From positions 136,930 through 200,929 of the forward strand of contig CAJUDH010000004.1 of assembly GCA_910584845.1 (NCBI GenBank): a stretch of 64,000 nucleotides of DNA. The letters run 5' to 3'. The translations under genes and the position numbers were made by a program. Below the pieces are notes generated by a model. The model was not told the DNA's origin. It ran no database searches and saw only the letters and a program-made list of their open reading frames with translations. Positions 17,917-27,507 of the stretch are shown in pieces (position 1 is the first letter of the stretch; each line of letters starts with the position of its first letter). The stretch comes from an uncultured Lachnospiraceae bacterium. GTDB lineage: Bacteria > Bacillota > Clostridia > Lachnospirales > Lachnospiraceae.

Positions 17917-18297
17917 ATGCCACGTGTTAAAAAAATCGTAGACGAGACAATGGAAAGCAAAAGCGTAGAGGCTGTTGCGGAGGCAGATGCCAAAACAGAG
18001 AAAAAACCCCGTGTGAAAAAAGCGGTTGCCAAGGAAGAGGCGCCTGTTGAGAAAAAGGCGGTTGCCAAAAAAGAGGAAAAGAAGGCGGAGCCGAAAGCAT
18101 CCGTGATGATTCAGTCCGGTACCAAAGAAGTAGCGGCAAAAGAGGTGCTGGCCGCAGCGGCCAAGGCCTATCTGGAAGCCAACGGCGAAGTTGAGATTGA
18201 GACAATCGAGATCTACATAAAGCCGGAAGAAAATGCGGTTTATTATGTAGTCAACGGCGATGATTCCGGTGATAACAAGATTGAATTGTTTCAGTAA
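17917..18297 (+). CDS. Lys/Ala/Glu-rich small protein, DUF6465-like
   Basis: 126 residues. The first 65 are highly charged and repetitive (KKPRVKKAVAKEEAPVEKKAVAKKEEK), like histone-like tails. The last 60 form a compact domain with the motif YIKPEENAVYYVVNG near the end, which I associate with the clostridial DUF6465 family. Function unknown, and nucleic-acid binding by the basic tail is a guess. It has its own perfect promoter and terminator, so it is a strong monocistronic unit. GAGGAGG precedes the ATG. Confidence 0.78.
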   Translation: MPRVKKIVDETMESKSVEAVAEADAKTEKKPRVKKAVAKEEAPVEKKAVAKKEEKKAEPKASVMIQSGTKEVAAKEVLAAAAKAYLEANGEVEIETIEIYIKPEENAVYYVVNGDDSGDNKIELFQ

Positions 18298-18312
18298 TTA
18301 CAAATGGCTATA

Positions 18313-18356
18313 GCAAAAAAGGCATGCTGTCCCAGGGGATTTGCAGCCTTTTTTGC
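18313..18356 (+). terminator. Terminator of the Lys/Ala/Glu-rich protein gene
   Basis: GCAAAAAAGGC (18313-18323) pairs perfectly with GCCTTTTTTGC (18346-18356). The paired A and T runs make it usable on both strands. Confidence 0.8.
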
Positions 18357-18428
18357 ATCATAGGGAAACGGAAAACCTATGATACAAATGGATTGGGCAT
18401 ATAAGAAAGCATGGATGGGGGAAAAGGG

Positions 18429-19871
18429 ATGGGGCAGGAAAAAGGACGCCCCCTGGCGCCTTTGCCAGAGGGGTTTACGGATCGGATGGAAAAGATGTTG
18501 GGGGAAGAGTACCCTGCTTTCCTGAAAAGCTATGAAGAAGGGCGGGCTTATGGCCTTCGCGTAAACCTCCTGAAAGGCAGCCGGGAAGAACTTTATGGAC
18601 GGCTTTGCCGCCGTTTTGGGCTGGTTCCCGTGCCTTGGTGCCGGGAAGGGTTTTATTATGGGCAAGAGGATCGGCCGGGCCGCCATCCGTTCCATCAGGC
18701 AGGCGTGTATTATATCCAGGAACCCAGCGCCATGGCGGTAGGTTCCCTATTGGATCCCCAACCAGGGGAAGCGGTATTGGATTTGTGTGCCGCGCCAGGG
18801 GGGAAGACTACCCACATTGCGGCGCGTATGGCGGGGGAGGGCCTGCTGGTGAGCAACGAGGTCCATCCTGCCCGGGCTAAGGCCCTGTCCCAGAATGTGG
18901 AACGGATGGGGGTCAAAAATGTGGTGGTAACCAATGAAGAGCCGGAAAGGCTTGCCAAAATATTCCCGGGGTTTTTTGACAGGGTCGTGGTGGACGCCCC
19001 CTGTTCCGGGGAAGGCATGTTCCGCAAAGAAGAGCAGGCAAGGGAAGAATGGAGCCGGGGGCATGTGCAGCTATGCGCAGGCAGGCAGCGGCAGATTTTG
19101 GATTGCGGGGCAAAGATGCTCAAACCAGGGGGGCGCATGGTATATTCTACCTGTACTTTTTCCCCAGAAGAGAATGAAGAAGTAGTTATCCGTTTTTTGG
19201 AAAGCCATCCGGATTTTTCCCTGGTGCCTGCGCCCGGCGTTTTAAAAGGCCTTTCAAAAGGACGGCTGGACTGGTGGGGGGATCAGGAAGAGCTGGAAGG
19301 GGCTTACCGGATCTGGCCCCATAAAGCCCGGGGGGAAGGCCACTTTGCGGCCCTGCTGGAAAAAAAGGGGGAAGGGCCACGGGCCCGGACAAGGGGGGGA
19401 GGGGGCCCGGAAAGGAAGAAAAAAGGCCAAAATGGTAATGGCAAAGACGAGGGCCTGTTTTCGGAATTTTGGGCCGGTACCGTGCCCTATATCTCCCAGG
19501 AAGGCTTTGGGCTGGACCCCAAACGCCTGGCCTGGTTTGGAGGCCAGCTTTACCATGTGCCAAAAGGGATGCCCGGCCTTGACGGGCTGCGGGTACTGCG
19601 GCCGGGGCTGCATCTGGGCACGTGGAAGAAAAACCGGTTGGAGCCTTCCCACGGGCTGGCGCTGGCGCTGGAGCCTAAGCATGTAGGCCAATGCCTGCGC
19701 CTGGACGCCGAAGGGCCGGAAACCGCTGCTTATTTGGCGGGGAATACCCTTCCTGCCCCGGAAGGCCGGAAGGGGTGGGTACTGGTATGCGCAGACGATT
19801 ACCCTTTGGGCTGGGCAAAGGCGGCGGGCGGGGTGCTGAAAAACCATTACCCCAAAGGCCTCCGGGTATAG
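18429..19871 (+). CDS. RsmF-like 16S rRNA m5C methyltransferase
   Basis: About 480 residues of the NOL1/NOP2/Sun family. An N-terminal domain (about 1-95), the SAM-binding fold with DLCAAPGGKTTHIA (motif I), the catalytic cysteines in PCSGEGMF (motif IV) and YSTCTF (motif VI, followed by SPEENEEV), and a C-terminal PUA-like extension as in RsmF/YebU. A Lys/Gly-rich insert (about residues 315-340) separates the two halves. ATG 18429 follows GGGGGA. ATG 18411 is in frame but has a poor ribosome site. Confidence 0.88.
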   Translation: MGQEKGRPLAPLPEGFTDRMEKMLGEEYPAFLKSYEEGRAYGLRVNLLKGSREELYGRLCRRFGLVPVPWCREGFYYGQEDRPGRHPFHQAGVYYIQEPSAMAVGSLLDPQPGEAVLDLCAAPGGKTTHIAARMAGEGLLVSNEVHPARAKALSQNVERMGVKNVVVTNEEPERLAKIFPGFFDRVVVDAPCSGEGMFRKEEQAREEWSRGHVQLCAGRQRQILDCGAKMLKPGGRMVYSTCTFSPEENEEVVIRFLESHPDFSLVPAPGVLKGLSKGRLDWWGDQEELEGAYRIWPHKARGEGHFAALLEKKGEGPRARTRGGGGPERKKKGQNGNGKDEGLFSEFWAGTVPYISQEGFGLDPKRLAWFGGQLYHVPKGMPGLDGLRVLRPGLHLGTWKKNRLEPSHGLALALEPKHVGQCLRLDAEGPETAAYLAGNTLPAPEGRKGWVLVCADDYPLGWAKAAGGVLKNHYPKGLRV

Positions 19872-19889
19872 TGTGCCGCTTCCTTTGCG

Positions 19890-21353
19890 TTATCCCTGTT
19901 TTTTCGTCCCTTGGGAGGCATCGGTACGGGGGTTCGCCACAACGGCGATAGTGGCCCACCGGCTGGCGCCGGAAGACGGCATTTCCTCCCTGGCTTCGGG
20001 CAGGTAATGCTCCAGGATCGGCAACAGGATCAGGGCGGTAATGCCTGCCGTGAGGCCGCCGTTGTACAGCACCAGGCCGCCGTGGAGGGCGTTGGTGGCC
20101 GTACACATGGAAGCGCACAAGAAACCGGCCGTAATGCCGGCTACGGTCCCGTACCGGCCGGTAATGGGGCAAAGGCCGGTGGCAAATGCGACGGCGTTGA
20201 TATAGCCTTGGGTGGATAAAGACCAGGAAAGTTCCCTGCCGTTAATATGGCAGAAAAACAAGGTCAGCAGGTATAAGGCCTGGTACCCTAACAGGATCGG
20301 CCACACATTTTTGGGGTGCTGGCCCATGGCTGTGAAGGTAAGGGACGCTAAGATTACCCCAATGGTGGGCCCGGTGAACCCCACCCCCTCGGTGAACAAG
20401 ATGATTACGTTTAAGTAAAGCAGGAACATAAGGCCCTGGCAGCCCATATTCACCAGGCAGACGGGCATGCCATATTTGGCAGAAAAATTGCTGGCGTGGC
20501 CCGTGTCCTTTAAAAGGCGGCCATACCCCCGGAAGCTGTTCCCGTTAAGGAGCCACCCGGCCAGGATACAGGCCAGGAAAAGGGACAGGAAAAACAGGTT
20601 GGAAAACATCCGGAAGGAACGGCCAAATACGTCATAGGCCAGGTTGTGGGGGTAGATGGTGGCAGGCAGGCCAATGCCCATGGTATGGTACATAAAATTA
20701 TACAGGAAAAAACCGAACAAGCCAAAAGCCAGGCCGCCGTTATAGAGGTTATACCCCTTATGCCAGGCATGGGCGCCAGGAAGGATGGCAGGGATTACAA
20801 AGCCCAACATAATGCTGAAAAGCACGGTCAGGGCCACCCCGGAGGCATTGAATTTCAGGATACCAAAAGCATAGCTGCCCCCTTGGGTATAGCGGAAGAG
20901 GAATTCGCTGATAAAAGGGCTGAAAGAGGTGGCAAACATACAGATGTGCAGGTTGTTGTTAAAATCCAGCTTTTTTAGGCGCAGATAGAGGAAAGGCGCC
21001 AAAAAGCAAGGCCACATATTAAAAAAATTAAGGCCGTAAAAACAGTGGGCTACCACCAGGAAGTAGCCGGCCAGCGTGTTGGCGTGGGATTCCCCTTTCA
21101 AAAAAGCCATAAAGAAAAAGCAGGCCATGCCGCAGGCGCCTGCGTTTAGCAGGGCGGCAGCCAGCCCGCCGACCTCCAGATAGTCGGTCACCAGGGGGCA
21201 GGGGGTAATCAGGATCAGGTACCAATTGTGCAAGACCGACCCCCATTCCTTTGTATAAAAGGTGGCTACAAAGGAGGAGAGCAGGAAGAAAAGGGAAAAG
21301 CTAAAGGCGATGCCGTTAATGATTTGGCTGTTGGTAAAGGTTTTTTGTTTCAT
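19890..21353 (-). CDS. Polytopic membrane protein, DUF1576-like
   Basis: 487 residues with about twelve hydrophobic helices. The sequence resembles the DUF1576 family of clostridial membrane proteins, to which no function is assigned. Its start overlaps the dinB stop by four bases, so it should be translated from the polymerase message. The C-terminal 35 residues are polar. A transporter role is likely from the fold but not shown. Confidence 0.75.
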   Translation of the reverse strand: MKQKTFTNSQIINGIAFSFSLFFLLSSFVATFYTKEWGSVLHNWYLILITPCPLVTDYLEVGGLAAALLNAGACGMACFFFMAFLKGESHANTLAGYFLVVAHCFYGLNFFNMWPCFLAPFLYLRLKKLDFNNNLHICMFATSFSPFISEFLFRYTQGGSYAFGILKFNASGVALTVLFSIMLGFVIPAILPGAHAWHKGYNLYNGGLAFGLFGFFLYNFMYHTMGIGLPATIYPHNLAYDVFGRSFRMFSNLFFLSLFLACILAGWLLNGNSFRGYGRLLKDTGHASNFSAKYGMPVCLVNMGCQGLMFLLYLNVIILFTEGVGFTGPTIGVILASLTFTAMGQHPKNVWPILLGYQALYLLTLFFCHINGRELSWSLSTQGYINAVAFATGLCPITGRYGTVAGITAGFLCASMCTATNALHGGLVLYNGGLTAGITALILLPILEHYLPEAREEMPSSGASRWATIAVVANPRTDASQGTKKQG

Positions 21354-22645
21354 ATTTGCCTCTCTTTCTGTTGTAGATGCTTTTTCTTGCTGACCGCATG
21401 GTCCACCAATGCGTCTTCTTTTAGGAAACTGGCCCGCTTGATGCTGTCAACTCCGTATTTTCCGCGGATTTTATCCACAGCCTTTTCCAATTCTTTCATT
21501 TTCCGGGATTGTTCCGTGTCAAAGAGGCTTAACTGTTCGTAAGGGCCTTCCGAAACCTGGCTGGCGCGCAGGCCAATAAGCCGCACCGGCCGCAAATCCC
21601 AAAATTCCTTTAATAAACGGCAGGCATGGCCATACAAGCCCCAGGTGGAATCCGTGGGGGCGCTTAAGGTAAGCTGGTGGGATTGGGTGGAAAACTTCCA
21701 GTCTTTTAATTCCACACAGATACAGCTGCACCGTACGTTTTCTTCCCGAAGGCGCGCCCCTACGGTTTCGCTTAAGGCCAGCAATACCTGGCAGGCCGTA
21801 CCATAGTCCGATACGTCCCGGGATAAGGTAATGCTGTTGCCGTAGCCTTTATTGGCCGGTCCCCTGGAAACCACCGGCTCATTGTCAATGCCGTTGGCAT
21901 AACGGTGGACCAGGCTGCCATACTTGTCCCCCAGGTGGGTTTGGAGGATATGGACGTCACAGGCTGCCAGGTCCCCGATGGTATGCAGGCCGATCCGGGC
22001 CAGCTTGTCCGAGGCGGAACTGCCTACGAAAAGTAATTCCCGCAAGGGCAGGGGCCACATTTTTGTAGGGATTTCCTCTTCGAACAAGGTATGGGTTTTA
22101 TCTGGCTTTTCGAAATCCGAGGCCATTTTTGCCAGGAGTTTGTTGGAAGAGATGCCGATGTTGACGGAAAACCCCAGCTCCCGGCGGATTTGGCGGCGTA
22201 TCCGCCCGGCGGTTTCTATAGGGGGGCCAAACAGGTGGATGGTTTCGGACATATCCAAAAACGCTTCGTCTATGCTGAATTTCTCAATGTCCGGGGTATA
22301 GTCCCCCAAAAGCGCAAATAAATCATGGGAACATTTTAAATATAAATCAAACCGGGCAGGGGACACAGCCAGTTCCGGGCATTTTCGGAAAGCGCTGGCC
22401 AGGGGTTCCCCGGTGGTTACGCCAAATTGCCTGGCTGGGGTAGATTTAGCCAGTACGACCCCGTGGCGGGATTTGGCATCCCCCCCAACGGCAGAGGGGA
22501 CGGTGCGAAGATCCAGGGCGTCTGGATCTTTTTTCAGGCGGTCTGCAGCTTCCCAGCTTAGGAACGCAGAATTGACATCAATATGGAAAATGATTCGCCG
22601 CCTTCCCATAGGGGCCTGCCCCCCTTGCCCTTTTCCTGTCGCCAT
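21350..22645 (-). CDS. dinB: DNA polymerase IV (Y-family translesion polymerase)
   Basis: 431 residues. Palm aspartate in FHIDVNSAF (about residues 20-28) and the catalytic pair in FSIDEAFLDMS. A helix-hairpin-helix region (ARIGLHTIGDLA) and little-finger domain follow. QLSLFD near the C terminus (about residue 382) is a textbook beta-clamp binding motif. GGAGGTG lies before the ATG. No LexA box (GAAC-N4-GTTC type) is visible upstream, so SOS control is not evident from the sequence. Confidence 0.95.
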   Translation of the reverse strand: MATGKGQGGQAPMGRRRIIFHIDVNSAFLSWEAADRLKKDPDALDLRTVPSAVGGDAKSRHGVVLAKSTPARQFGVTTGEPLASAFRKCPELAVSPARFDLYLKCSHDLFALLGDYTPDIEKFSIDEAFLDMSETIHLFGPPIETAGRIRRQIRRELGFSVNIGISSNKLLAKMASDFEKPDKTHTLFEEEIPTKMWPLPLRELLFVGSSASDKLARIGLHTIGDLAACDVHILQTHLGDKYGSLVHRYANGIDNEPVVSRGPANKGYGNSITLSRDVSDYGTACQVLLALSETVGARLREENVRCSCICVELKDWKFSTQSHQLTLSAPTDSTWGLYGHACRLLKEFWDLRPVRLIGLRASQVSEGPYEQLSLFDTEQSRKMKELEKAVDKIRGKYGVDSIKRASFLKEDALVDHAVSKKKHLQQKERQI

Positions 22646-22802
22646 GTGTTCACCTCCATTGGCAATTCAGCCAATACGATTCCCGAATAACTAGTCAATA
22701 AACCAATCATACCATAATTTCCCTGTTGCCGCAACCGGCGCAGGTCCGCCAATTTGCCATCTGCCGGAAAGCCGGCCCGGGGCGCCTTTGGGAATAAAAG
22801 CA

Positions 22803-22831
22803 TTGACAAAAAGGGGAATATCTATGAGAAT
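22803..22831 (+). promoter_or_regulatory. Candidate promoter for the GH4 gene
   Basis: TTGACA (22803-22808) with GAGAAT (22826-22831) 17 bases on. The -35 is perfect and the -10 a 4/6 match. It lies 56 bases before the chosen GH4 start. Confidence 0.4.
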
Positions 22832-22886
22832 AGAGGGGCAGGCAGGTAAAACCAATATAAGCCTGGTAAAGAAAAGGAGAATGTAT

Positions 22887-24272
22887 ATGGGCAAAAAGCC
22901 ATTGAAAATCGTGACGATCGGAGGCGGGAGCAGTTATACGCCTGAGTTGATGGAGGGGTTTATCCGCAGGGGGATCCCTGTGGGGGAAATTTGGCTGGTA
23001 GACGTAGAAGAGGGCGCAAAAAAACAGGAGATCGTAGGCAATTTGGCCCAGCGCATGTGGGATGCCTCCCCTTATAAAGTGAATGTACATATGACCCTGG
23101 ACAGGAGGGAGGCCCTTGCCGGCGCCGATTTTGTAACCACCCAGTTCCGGGTAGGGCTTTTGGACGCCAGGATCAAGGATGAAAGGATTCCTTTGTCTTA
23201 TGGCATGACAGGCCAGGAAACCAATGGCGCAGGGGGCATTTTCAAGGCTTTCCGCACCATTCCGGTGATTTTGGATATTGTGGAAGATATGAAGGAGCTG
23301 TGCCCTGATGCCTGGCTGGTGAATTTTACCAACCCCAGCGGCATGTTGACGGAAGCAGTTCTCCGCTATGGGAAGTGGGAGAAGGTGATCGGCCTGTGCA
23401 ACCTTTCCATCGGCTCGATGATGAAGGAGCCGGGCCTGATCGGGAAAACCATGGATGAATTGACTTTCCGGTTCGGCGGGCTGAACCATTTTTTGTGGCA
23501 CAAGGTTTTTGACAAAGGCGGGCAGGACGTGACCATGCAGGTGGTGGATAAGCTGTACGACCCTTCCCTGGATTCCGGAGTCCCTGTAAACATTTTTGAC
23601 GTGGAATTTTTCCGCGAGCAGTATGGCCAAATGGAAATGATCCCTTGCGGGTACCACCGGTATTATTACCGCCAGGAAGAAATGCTTCACCACATGCTGG
23701 AGGAATATAACGACCCTAAGGTAGGGACCCGGGGGCAGCAGGTAAAGAAGACGGAAGAAGAATTATTTGCCTTGTATCAAAACCCGGGCCTCCATGAAAA
23801 ACCGGAACAGCTTGCCAAAAGGGGCGGGGCCAATTATTCCGACGTGGCCTGCGAAACCATTGCCTCAATTTATGAAAACAAGATGGCCCCCATCGTGGTT
23901 TCCACCAGGAACAACGGCGCTTTGCCGGATTTGCCGCCGGACTGCGTGGTGGAGGTTTCTTCCCTGATTGGCGCCTGCGGCGCCCTCCCCATCGCCTTCG
24001 GCCCCCTTCCCCCGGCAGAGAGGGGATGGCTCCAGCTGATGAAGAATATGGAATTGTGCGTGTGCCAGGCGGCGGTGTCCGGGGATTACGGGCTGGCCTT
24101 GCAGGCATTTATGATGAACCCGCTGATCCCTTCCGGCGCCACGGCAAAAAGGGTCCTGGACGAGCTGATGGTTGCCCATAAAAAATATTTGCCCCAGTTT
24201 GCCAATAAAATCGCCCAATTGGAAAAAGAAGGGGTTACCGTCAAAGACCCCATGGCAAGAAATCTGGCTTAA
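22887..24272 (+). CDS. Family 4 glycoside hydrolase, NAD- and metal-dependent 6-phospho-beta-glucosidase type
   Basis: 461 residues. Start at ATG 22887, eight bases after AAAGGAG. The N terminus has the Rossmann NAD loop IGGGSSYTPEL. Asn in FTNPSG and Cys in GLCNLS supply substrate and metal contacts, and GGLNHFLW the metal histidine. GH4 enzymes oxidise, eliminate and re-reduce the sugar rather than using two glutamates. Close relatives (LicH/CelF type) act on cellobiose-6-phosphate and similar sugars. With the GH1 gene at 1793 this gives two unrelated phospho-beta-glucosidases in one window. No PTS genes adjoin either. Confidence 0.92.
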   Translation: MGKKPLKIVTIGGGSSYTPELMEGFIRRGIPVGEIWLVDVEEGAKKQEIVGNLAQRMWDASPYKVNVHMTLDRREALAGADFVTTQFRVGLLDARIKDERIPLSYGMTGQETNGAGGIFKAFRTIPVILDIVEDMKELCPDAWLVNFTNPSGMLTEAVLRYGKWEKVIGLCNLSIGSMMKEPGLIGKTMDELTFRFGGLNHFLWHKVFDKGGQDVTMQVVDKLYDPSLDSGVPVNIFDVEFFREQYGQMEMIPCGYHRYYYRQEEMLHHMLEEYNDPKVGTRGQQVKKTEEELFALYQNPGLHEKPEQLAKRGGANYSDVACETIASIYENKMAPIVVSTRNNGALPDLPPDCVVEVSSLIGACGALPIAFGPLPPAERGWLQLMKNMELCVCQAAVSGDYGLALQAFMMNPLIPSGATAKRVLDELMVAHKKYLPQFANKIAQLEKEGVTVKDPMARNLA

Positions 24273-24406
24273 AAGGCCCGGCGGGAAAAACATGCCTGGC
24301 CGGCAGCAGGAAAAATGCCCCCGTTTTTGCCGGGGCGGGCCCGGCTGCCACTGAATAACATAGCATTTTGCCAAGGGGCGCCGCAAAGGCGGCATGGGAG
24401 GTGGAT

Positions 24407-27400
24407 ATGGACGAGAAAGGTTTGGCTGGCCCTGTTTTAAAAGAAGGGGATGTACTGAATGGGAAATATACGGTGGAATGCCTGATCGGGGCAGGTGGGT
24501 TTGGCCGGACTTACCGGATGAGGGACAATTTGCTGAATATTCCTGTGGCGGTAAAAGAGTTGACCAATGCTGCGCAAAAAGATAAAAACCAGTTCTTGGA
24601 AGAAGCCCGGGCCATGGCCCGCTTTTCCCAGAACCAGGGGATTGTCGACGTCCGGGATTTTTTTGAAGCAAACGGGACGGCCTATCTCGTGATGGAATAT
24701 CTGGATGGCATGGATTTGTGCGAATATGTGGAAACGCAAGGGCCTTTTTCCATGGACGAGGCGCTGGAAATGCTTGGCCCCATTATGGAGGCTTTGGCTG
24801 CCGTCCATCGGCAAGGGTATATCCACAGGGATATTAGCCCGGACAATATCCGGACCACCCATGACGGCCAGGTAAAGCTTTTGGATTTTGGCGCTGCCAG
24901 GGAAATAAGCGGGGACGGCAGGACAGTGACCGTGCTGCTGAAAAAAGGCTACACGCCGGAAGAACAGTACCGGGGAAGGCAGTATCAGGGGCCTTGGTCT
25001 GACGTGTATGCGCTTTCCGGGGTTTTTTACTACTGCATTACCGGGAAAGCCCCGACCGATTGTATCCAAAGGCTGTTCCATGATGATTTAAAGGCCCCTT
25101 CCCAATTAGGGGCCCGTATCAACCGCATTCAGGAGGCCGCCCTCATGAAAGGCCTGGCCCTCCGGGCGGACGGCCGCTATGGTTCCATGGAAGAATACCA
25201 GGCGGCCCTGTTTTCCGGCGGCGAGGCGGGAAAACAGGAAGCGCCCACAAAACAGGAAGCGCCCACAAATGGCATTTCGGGAGGGGCAGATTCTGGGGAA
25301 CCCGGGGGTTCGGTTTCTGCGGACGATATTTGGGGTCAGATTGAGGCCAGGAAAGCAGGCGGGGCAAACACAGAAGGGGGGCAGGGGCAAACACAGAAGG
25401 GGGCAGGGGCAAAAGGGGCCGGGCAGGCAGCCCGGCCCAGGCAAGAAGAAAAGGGCGCCGGCCCGGTTCCGGGCAAAAAGAAAAAACGGCGCCGGATTTT
25501 TTGGCTGCCTGTGGCTGCCGCCGGTATGGCGGCCGGGTGCATTTTGCTCATTTTCATGCTCTGGCCGGCCAACCCTTACCGATTGCCGGAGGATAAAGCT
25601 TATTCCAGGATTTCAGAAAAAACCGTTACGGTAAAGGATATTAAAAAAATCGGGAAAGACAAAGAGTGTAAAGATTTGTCCCTTTTCTACTGCCAGGTCA
25701 GCGACGAGGCGGTAAAGGCCATAGCCGGGCTGGACAGCCTGGAATCGCTCCGCCTGCAATACTGCAGCGGGTTTACCGATTTGACCCCATTGGCCAAGAT
25801 GCCCGGCCTGAAAGAATTAAGCGTCCTGGGCGATATGTCCGCGCCGGAGGTATTAGACGGGGAGGCCTGGTTTGGCGAGGATTTCCCTTATATAACCCAG
25901 CTATCCTTAAGCGGCTATGAAAAGATGGCAGGTACCGGCTTCCTCAGACATTTCCCCGCCCTGGAATCATTTTACCTTCCGCTGGAGGGGTATGACAGTT
26001 TGGAATTTTTTAACGATATGGATCATATGAGGCAGATTGAAATCGGCGCAGACTTGTCCGGGCTGGATTTAAGCCCTATAGGAAACTGCCGCCGTTTGGA
26101 GTCTTTGCGCCTGGGCGGTACAGGGATTGCCGATTTGTCCATGGTCCAGGGGATGGAGGAACTGGCTGTCCTAGATGTGGCCGGATGCCAAATTACTGAT
26201 ATTAGCCCTTTGCAGGGCTGCCCCAAACTCCAATCTTTATATATGGACGAAAACCAGATCCGGGATGTGTCCTGCCTGGAAGGGAAAGAGGAGCTGCACA
26301 CGGTATGCCTGAATCAAAACCAAATCGAAGATATCCGCCCTTTGGCCGGTTTGGGGTTATGGCATTTGGAATTGGGGGAAAACCGGATCCAGGATATTTC
26401 TCCCCTAAGCGCCTGCGGGGAACTTCAGTATTTATACCTTCAGGGCAACCAGATCCGGGATGTGTCTTCCCTGGCCGGGTGCCGGAAACTGGAGTCCCTG
26501 AATTTGTCAGGCAACCGGCTGGAAAACCTGGCCGGGTGCGAGTCCATGATTGCCTTGACCAGCTTTTATGCAAAAGATAACCAGATCACGGACCTTACGG
26601 GGATTGCCAACAGCACGGCCATCCGCTATTTGGATGTAAGCGGCAATCAAATCGGGGACCTGGATGCCCTGGGCGGGGGATTTACTTCGCTAAGGGGGGT
26701 AAATATCAGCGGTAACCAGGTGGAAGACATTGCAGTTTTAGGGACCTGTGGGGAGCTACGGTTTTTTATGGCAGACCACAACCAGATTGCCAGCTTAGCC
26801 CCCTTGAAAAACGCCCCAGAGCTGAACCTGGTATTTGCCGACGGAAACCGGCTTACGGACTTGGAAGGCTTAGGGGGGAAGGAAAATTTATTCGCCGTTA
26901 CAGCCTATGGAAACCAGTTGGAAAACATCCAGGCCCTGTCCTCCTGCCCCAATCTGCTGTACCTGGATTTAGGGCAGAACCAGATCCGGGATATTGCGCC
27001 TTTTCATGGCTTGTCCCCCAACCAAAAGGGATTTGTCTTCCTGGAACATAACCAGATCCAGGATTTTTCCCTTTTCCCCGTAGATCCAGGATATACCTTA
27101 TTGGCTTTGTACGGCAATCCGGCAAAAGACTTGACTTCGATTTCAAAAATCGAAGACGCCAATTCTTTTAACGACAGTTTTTATCTCCCTTATGGGGAGT
27201 ACACCGACTACAAAGCCTTAGGGGAGCTGGATATGGGCGGCGCGCTGTGCCTGGTGGACGCGCCTTTGGGGGAACAGGCCGCAATCTTAAAGCAGGCAGA
27301 AGAGTCGGATGTTAGCCGCGTCAAAGGCGGGATCCGTTTTGCCGGGCTGGAAGAGGCGGACAAGGAACTGGCCAGGCGCCGTACTGAGATGAAAGAAGAA

Positions 27401-27460
27401 TGTACCCGGGACCTGCAGATGCTGGAGGGCGACGGGGCCATCGCCAGCCTGGTACAATAA
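24407..27460 (+). CDS. Receptor-like Ser/Thr kinase with extracytoplasmic leucine-rich repeats
   Basis: 1017 residues from ATG 24407, just after GGGAGG. Residues about 18-285 are a Hanks kinase with all key elements: GAGGFGRTY, VAVKEL, HRDISPDN, LLDFGAAR. A Gly/Ala/Gln/Lys-rich linker (about 285-360) carries DNA repeats. A basic stretch (KKKKRRR) and one membrane helix (about 364-386) follow. Then at least fifteen internalin-type 22-residue LRRs (LxxLxLxxNQIxDISPL) fill residues about 430-915, ending in a 100-residue helical tail. The topology is that of plant receptor kinases: LRR outside, kinase inside. The next two genes encode an FHA-FHA-ABC ATPase and a permease, which makes the ABC protein the likely phosphorylation target. 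Confidence 0.9.
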   Translation: MDEKGLAGPVLKEGDVLNGKYTVECLIGAGGFGRTYRMRDNLLNIPVAVKELTNAAQKDKNQFLEEARAMARFSQNQGIVDVRDFFEANGTAYLVMEYLDGMDLCEYVETQGPFSMDEALEMLGPIMEALAAVHRQGYIHRDISPDNIRTTHDGQVKLLDFGAAREISGDGRTVTVLLKKGYTPEEQYRGRQYQGPWSDVYALSGVFYYCITGKAPTDCIQRLFHDDLKAPSQLGARINRIQEAALMKGLALRADGRYGSMEEYQAALFSGGEAGKQEAPTKQEAPTNGISGGADSGEPGGSVSADDIWGQIEARKAGGANTEGGQGQTQKGAGAKGAGQAARPRQEEKGAGPVPGKKKKRRRIFWLPVAAAGMAAGCILLIFMLWPANPYRLPEDKAYSRISEKTVTVKDIKKIGKDKECKDLSLFYCQVSDEAVKAIAGLDSLESLRLQYCSGFTDLTPLAKMPGLKELSVLGDMSAPEVLDGEAWFGEDFPYITQLSLSGYEKMAGTGFLRHFPALESFYLPLEGYDSLEFFNDMDHMRQIEIGADLSGLDLSPIGNCRRLESLRLGGTGIADLSMVQGMEELAVLDVAGCQITDISPLQGCPKLQSLYMDENQIRDVSCLEGKEELHTVCLNQNQIEDIRPLAGLGLWHLELGENRIQDISPLSACGELQYLYLQGNQIRDVSSLAGCRKLESLNLSGNRLENLAGCESMIALTSFYAKDNQITDLTGIANSTAIRYLDVSGNQIGDLDALGGGFTSLRGVNISGNQVEDIAVLGTCGELRFFMADHNQIASLAPLKNAPELNLVFADGNRLTDLEGLGGKENLFAVTAYGNQLENIQALSSCPNLLYLDLGQNQIRDIAPFHGLSPNQKGFVFLEHNQIQDFSLFPVDPGYTLLALYGNPAKDLTSISKIEDANSFNDSFYLPYGEYTDYKALGELDMGGALCLVDAPLGEQAAILKQAEESDVSRVKGGIRFAGLEEADKELARRRTEMKEECTRDLQMLEGDGAIASLVQ
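25233..25268 (+). repeat. Tandem 18-bp repeat in the kinase linker
   Basis: Two exact head-to-tail copies of AACAGGAAGCGCCCACAA, encoding KQEAPT twice. Copy-number change would keep the frame. Confidence 0.9.
25361..25403 (+). repeat. Direct 20-bp repeat with out-of-frame 23-bp spacing
   Basis: GGGGCAAACACAGAAGGGGG occurs at 25361-25380 and 25384-25403. The 23-base period means the copies are read in different frames (ANTEGG then QTQKGAG). Slippage here would shift the frame before the membrane helix. Confidence 0.85.
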
Positions 27461-27507
27461 AAAGGCAATACACAAAGTGTTTTAAAGGCATAAGGGAGGG
27501 GAAGGGC

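Noticed and set aside
22646..22886. LexA/SOS box controlling dinB
   Set aside because: No GAAC-N4-GTTC type sequence found in the upstream region.
22707..23693. 328-codon open frame opposite the GH4 gene
   Set aside because: Shadow of a well-supported gene, with a His/Pro/Leu-rich product matching nothing.
24290..24340. Terminator after the GH4 gene (GCCCC...GGGGC)
   Set aside because: Five-base stem with no following T run. Too weak to call.
26240..27100. Repeated AACCAGATCCGGGAT sequences resembling a repeat array
   Set aside because: They fall at 22-residue intervals and encode NQIRD of the LRRs. Coding repeats, not CRISPR.
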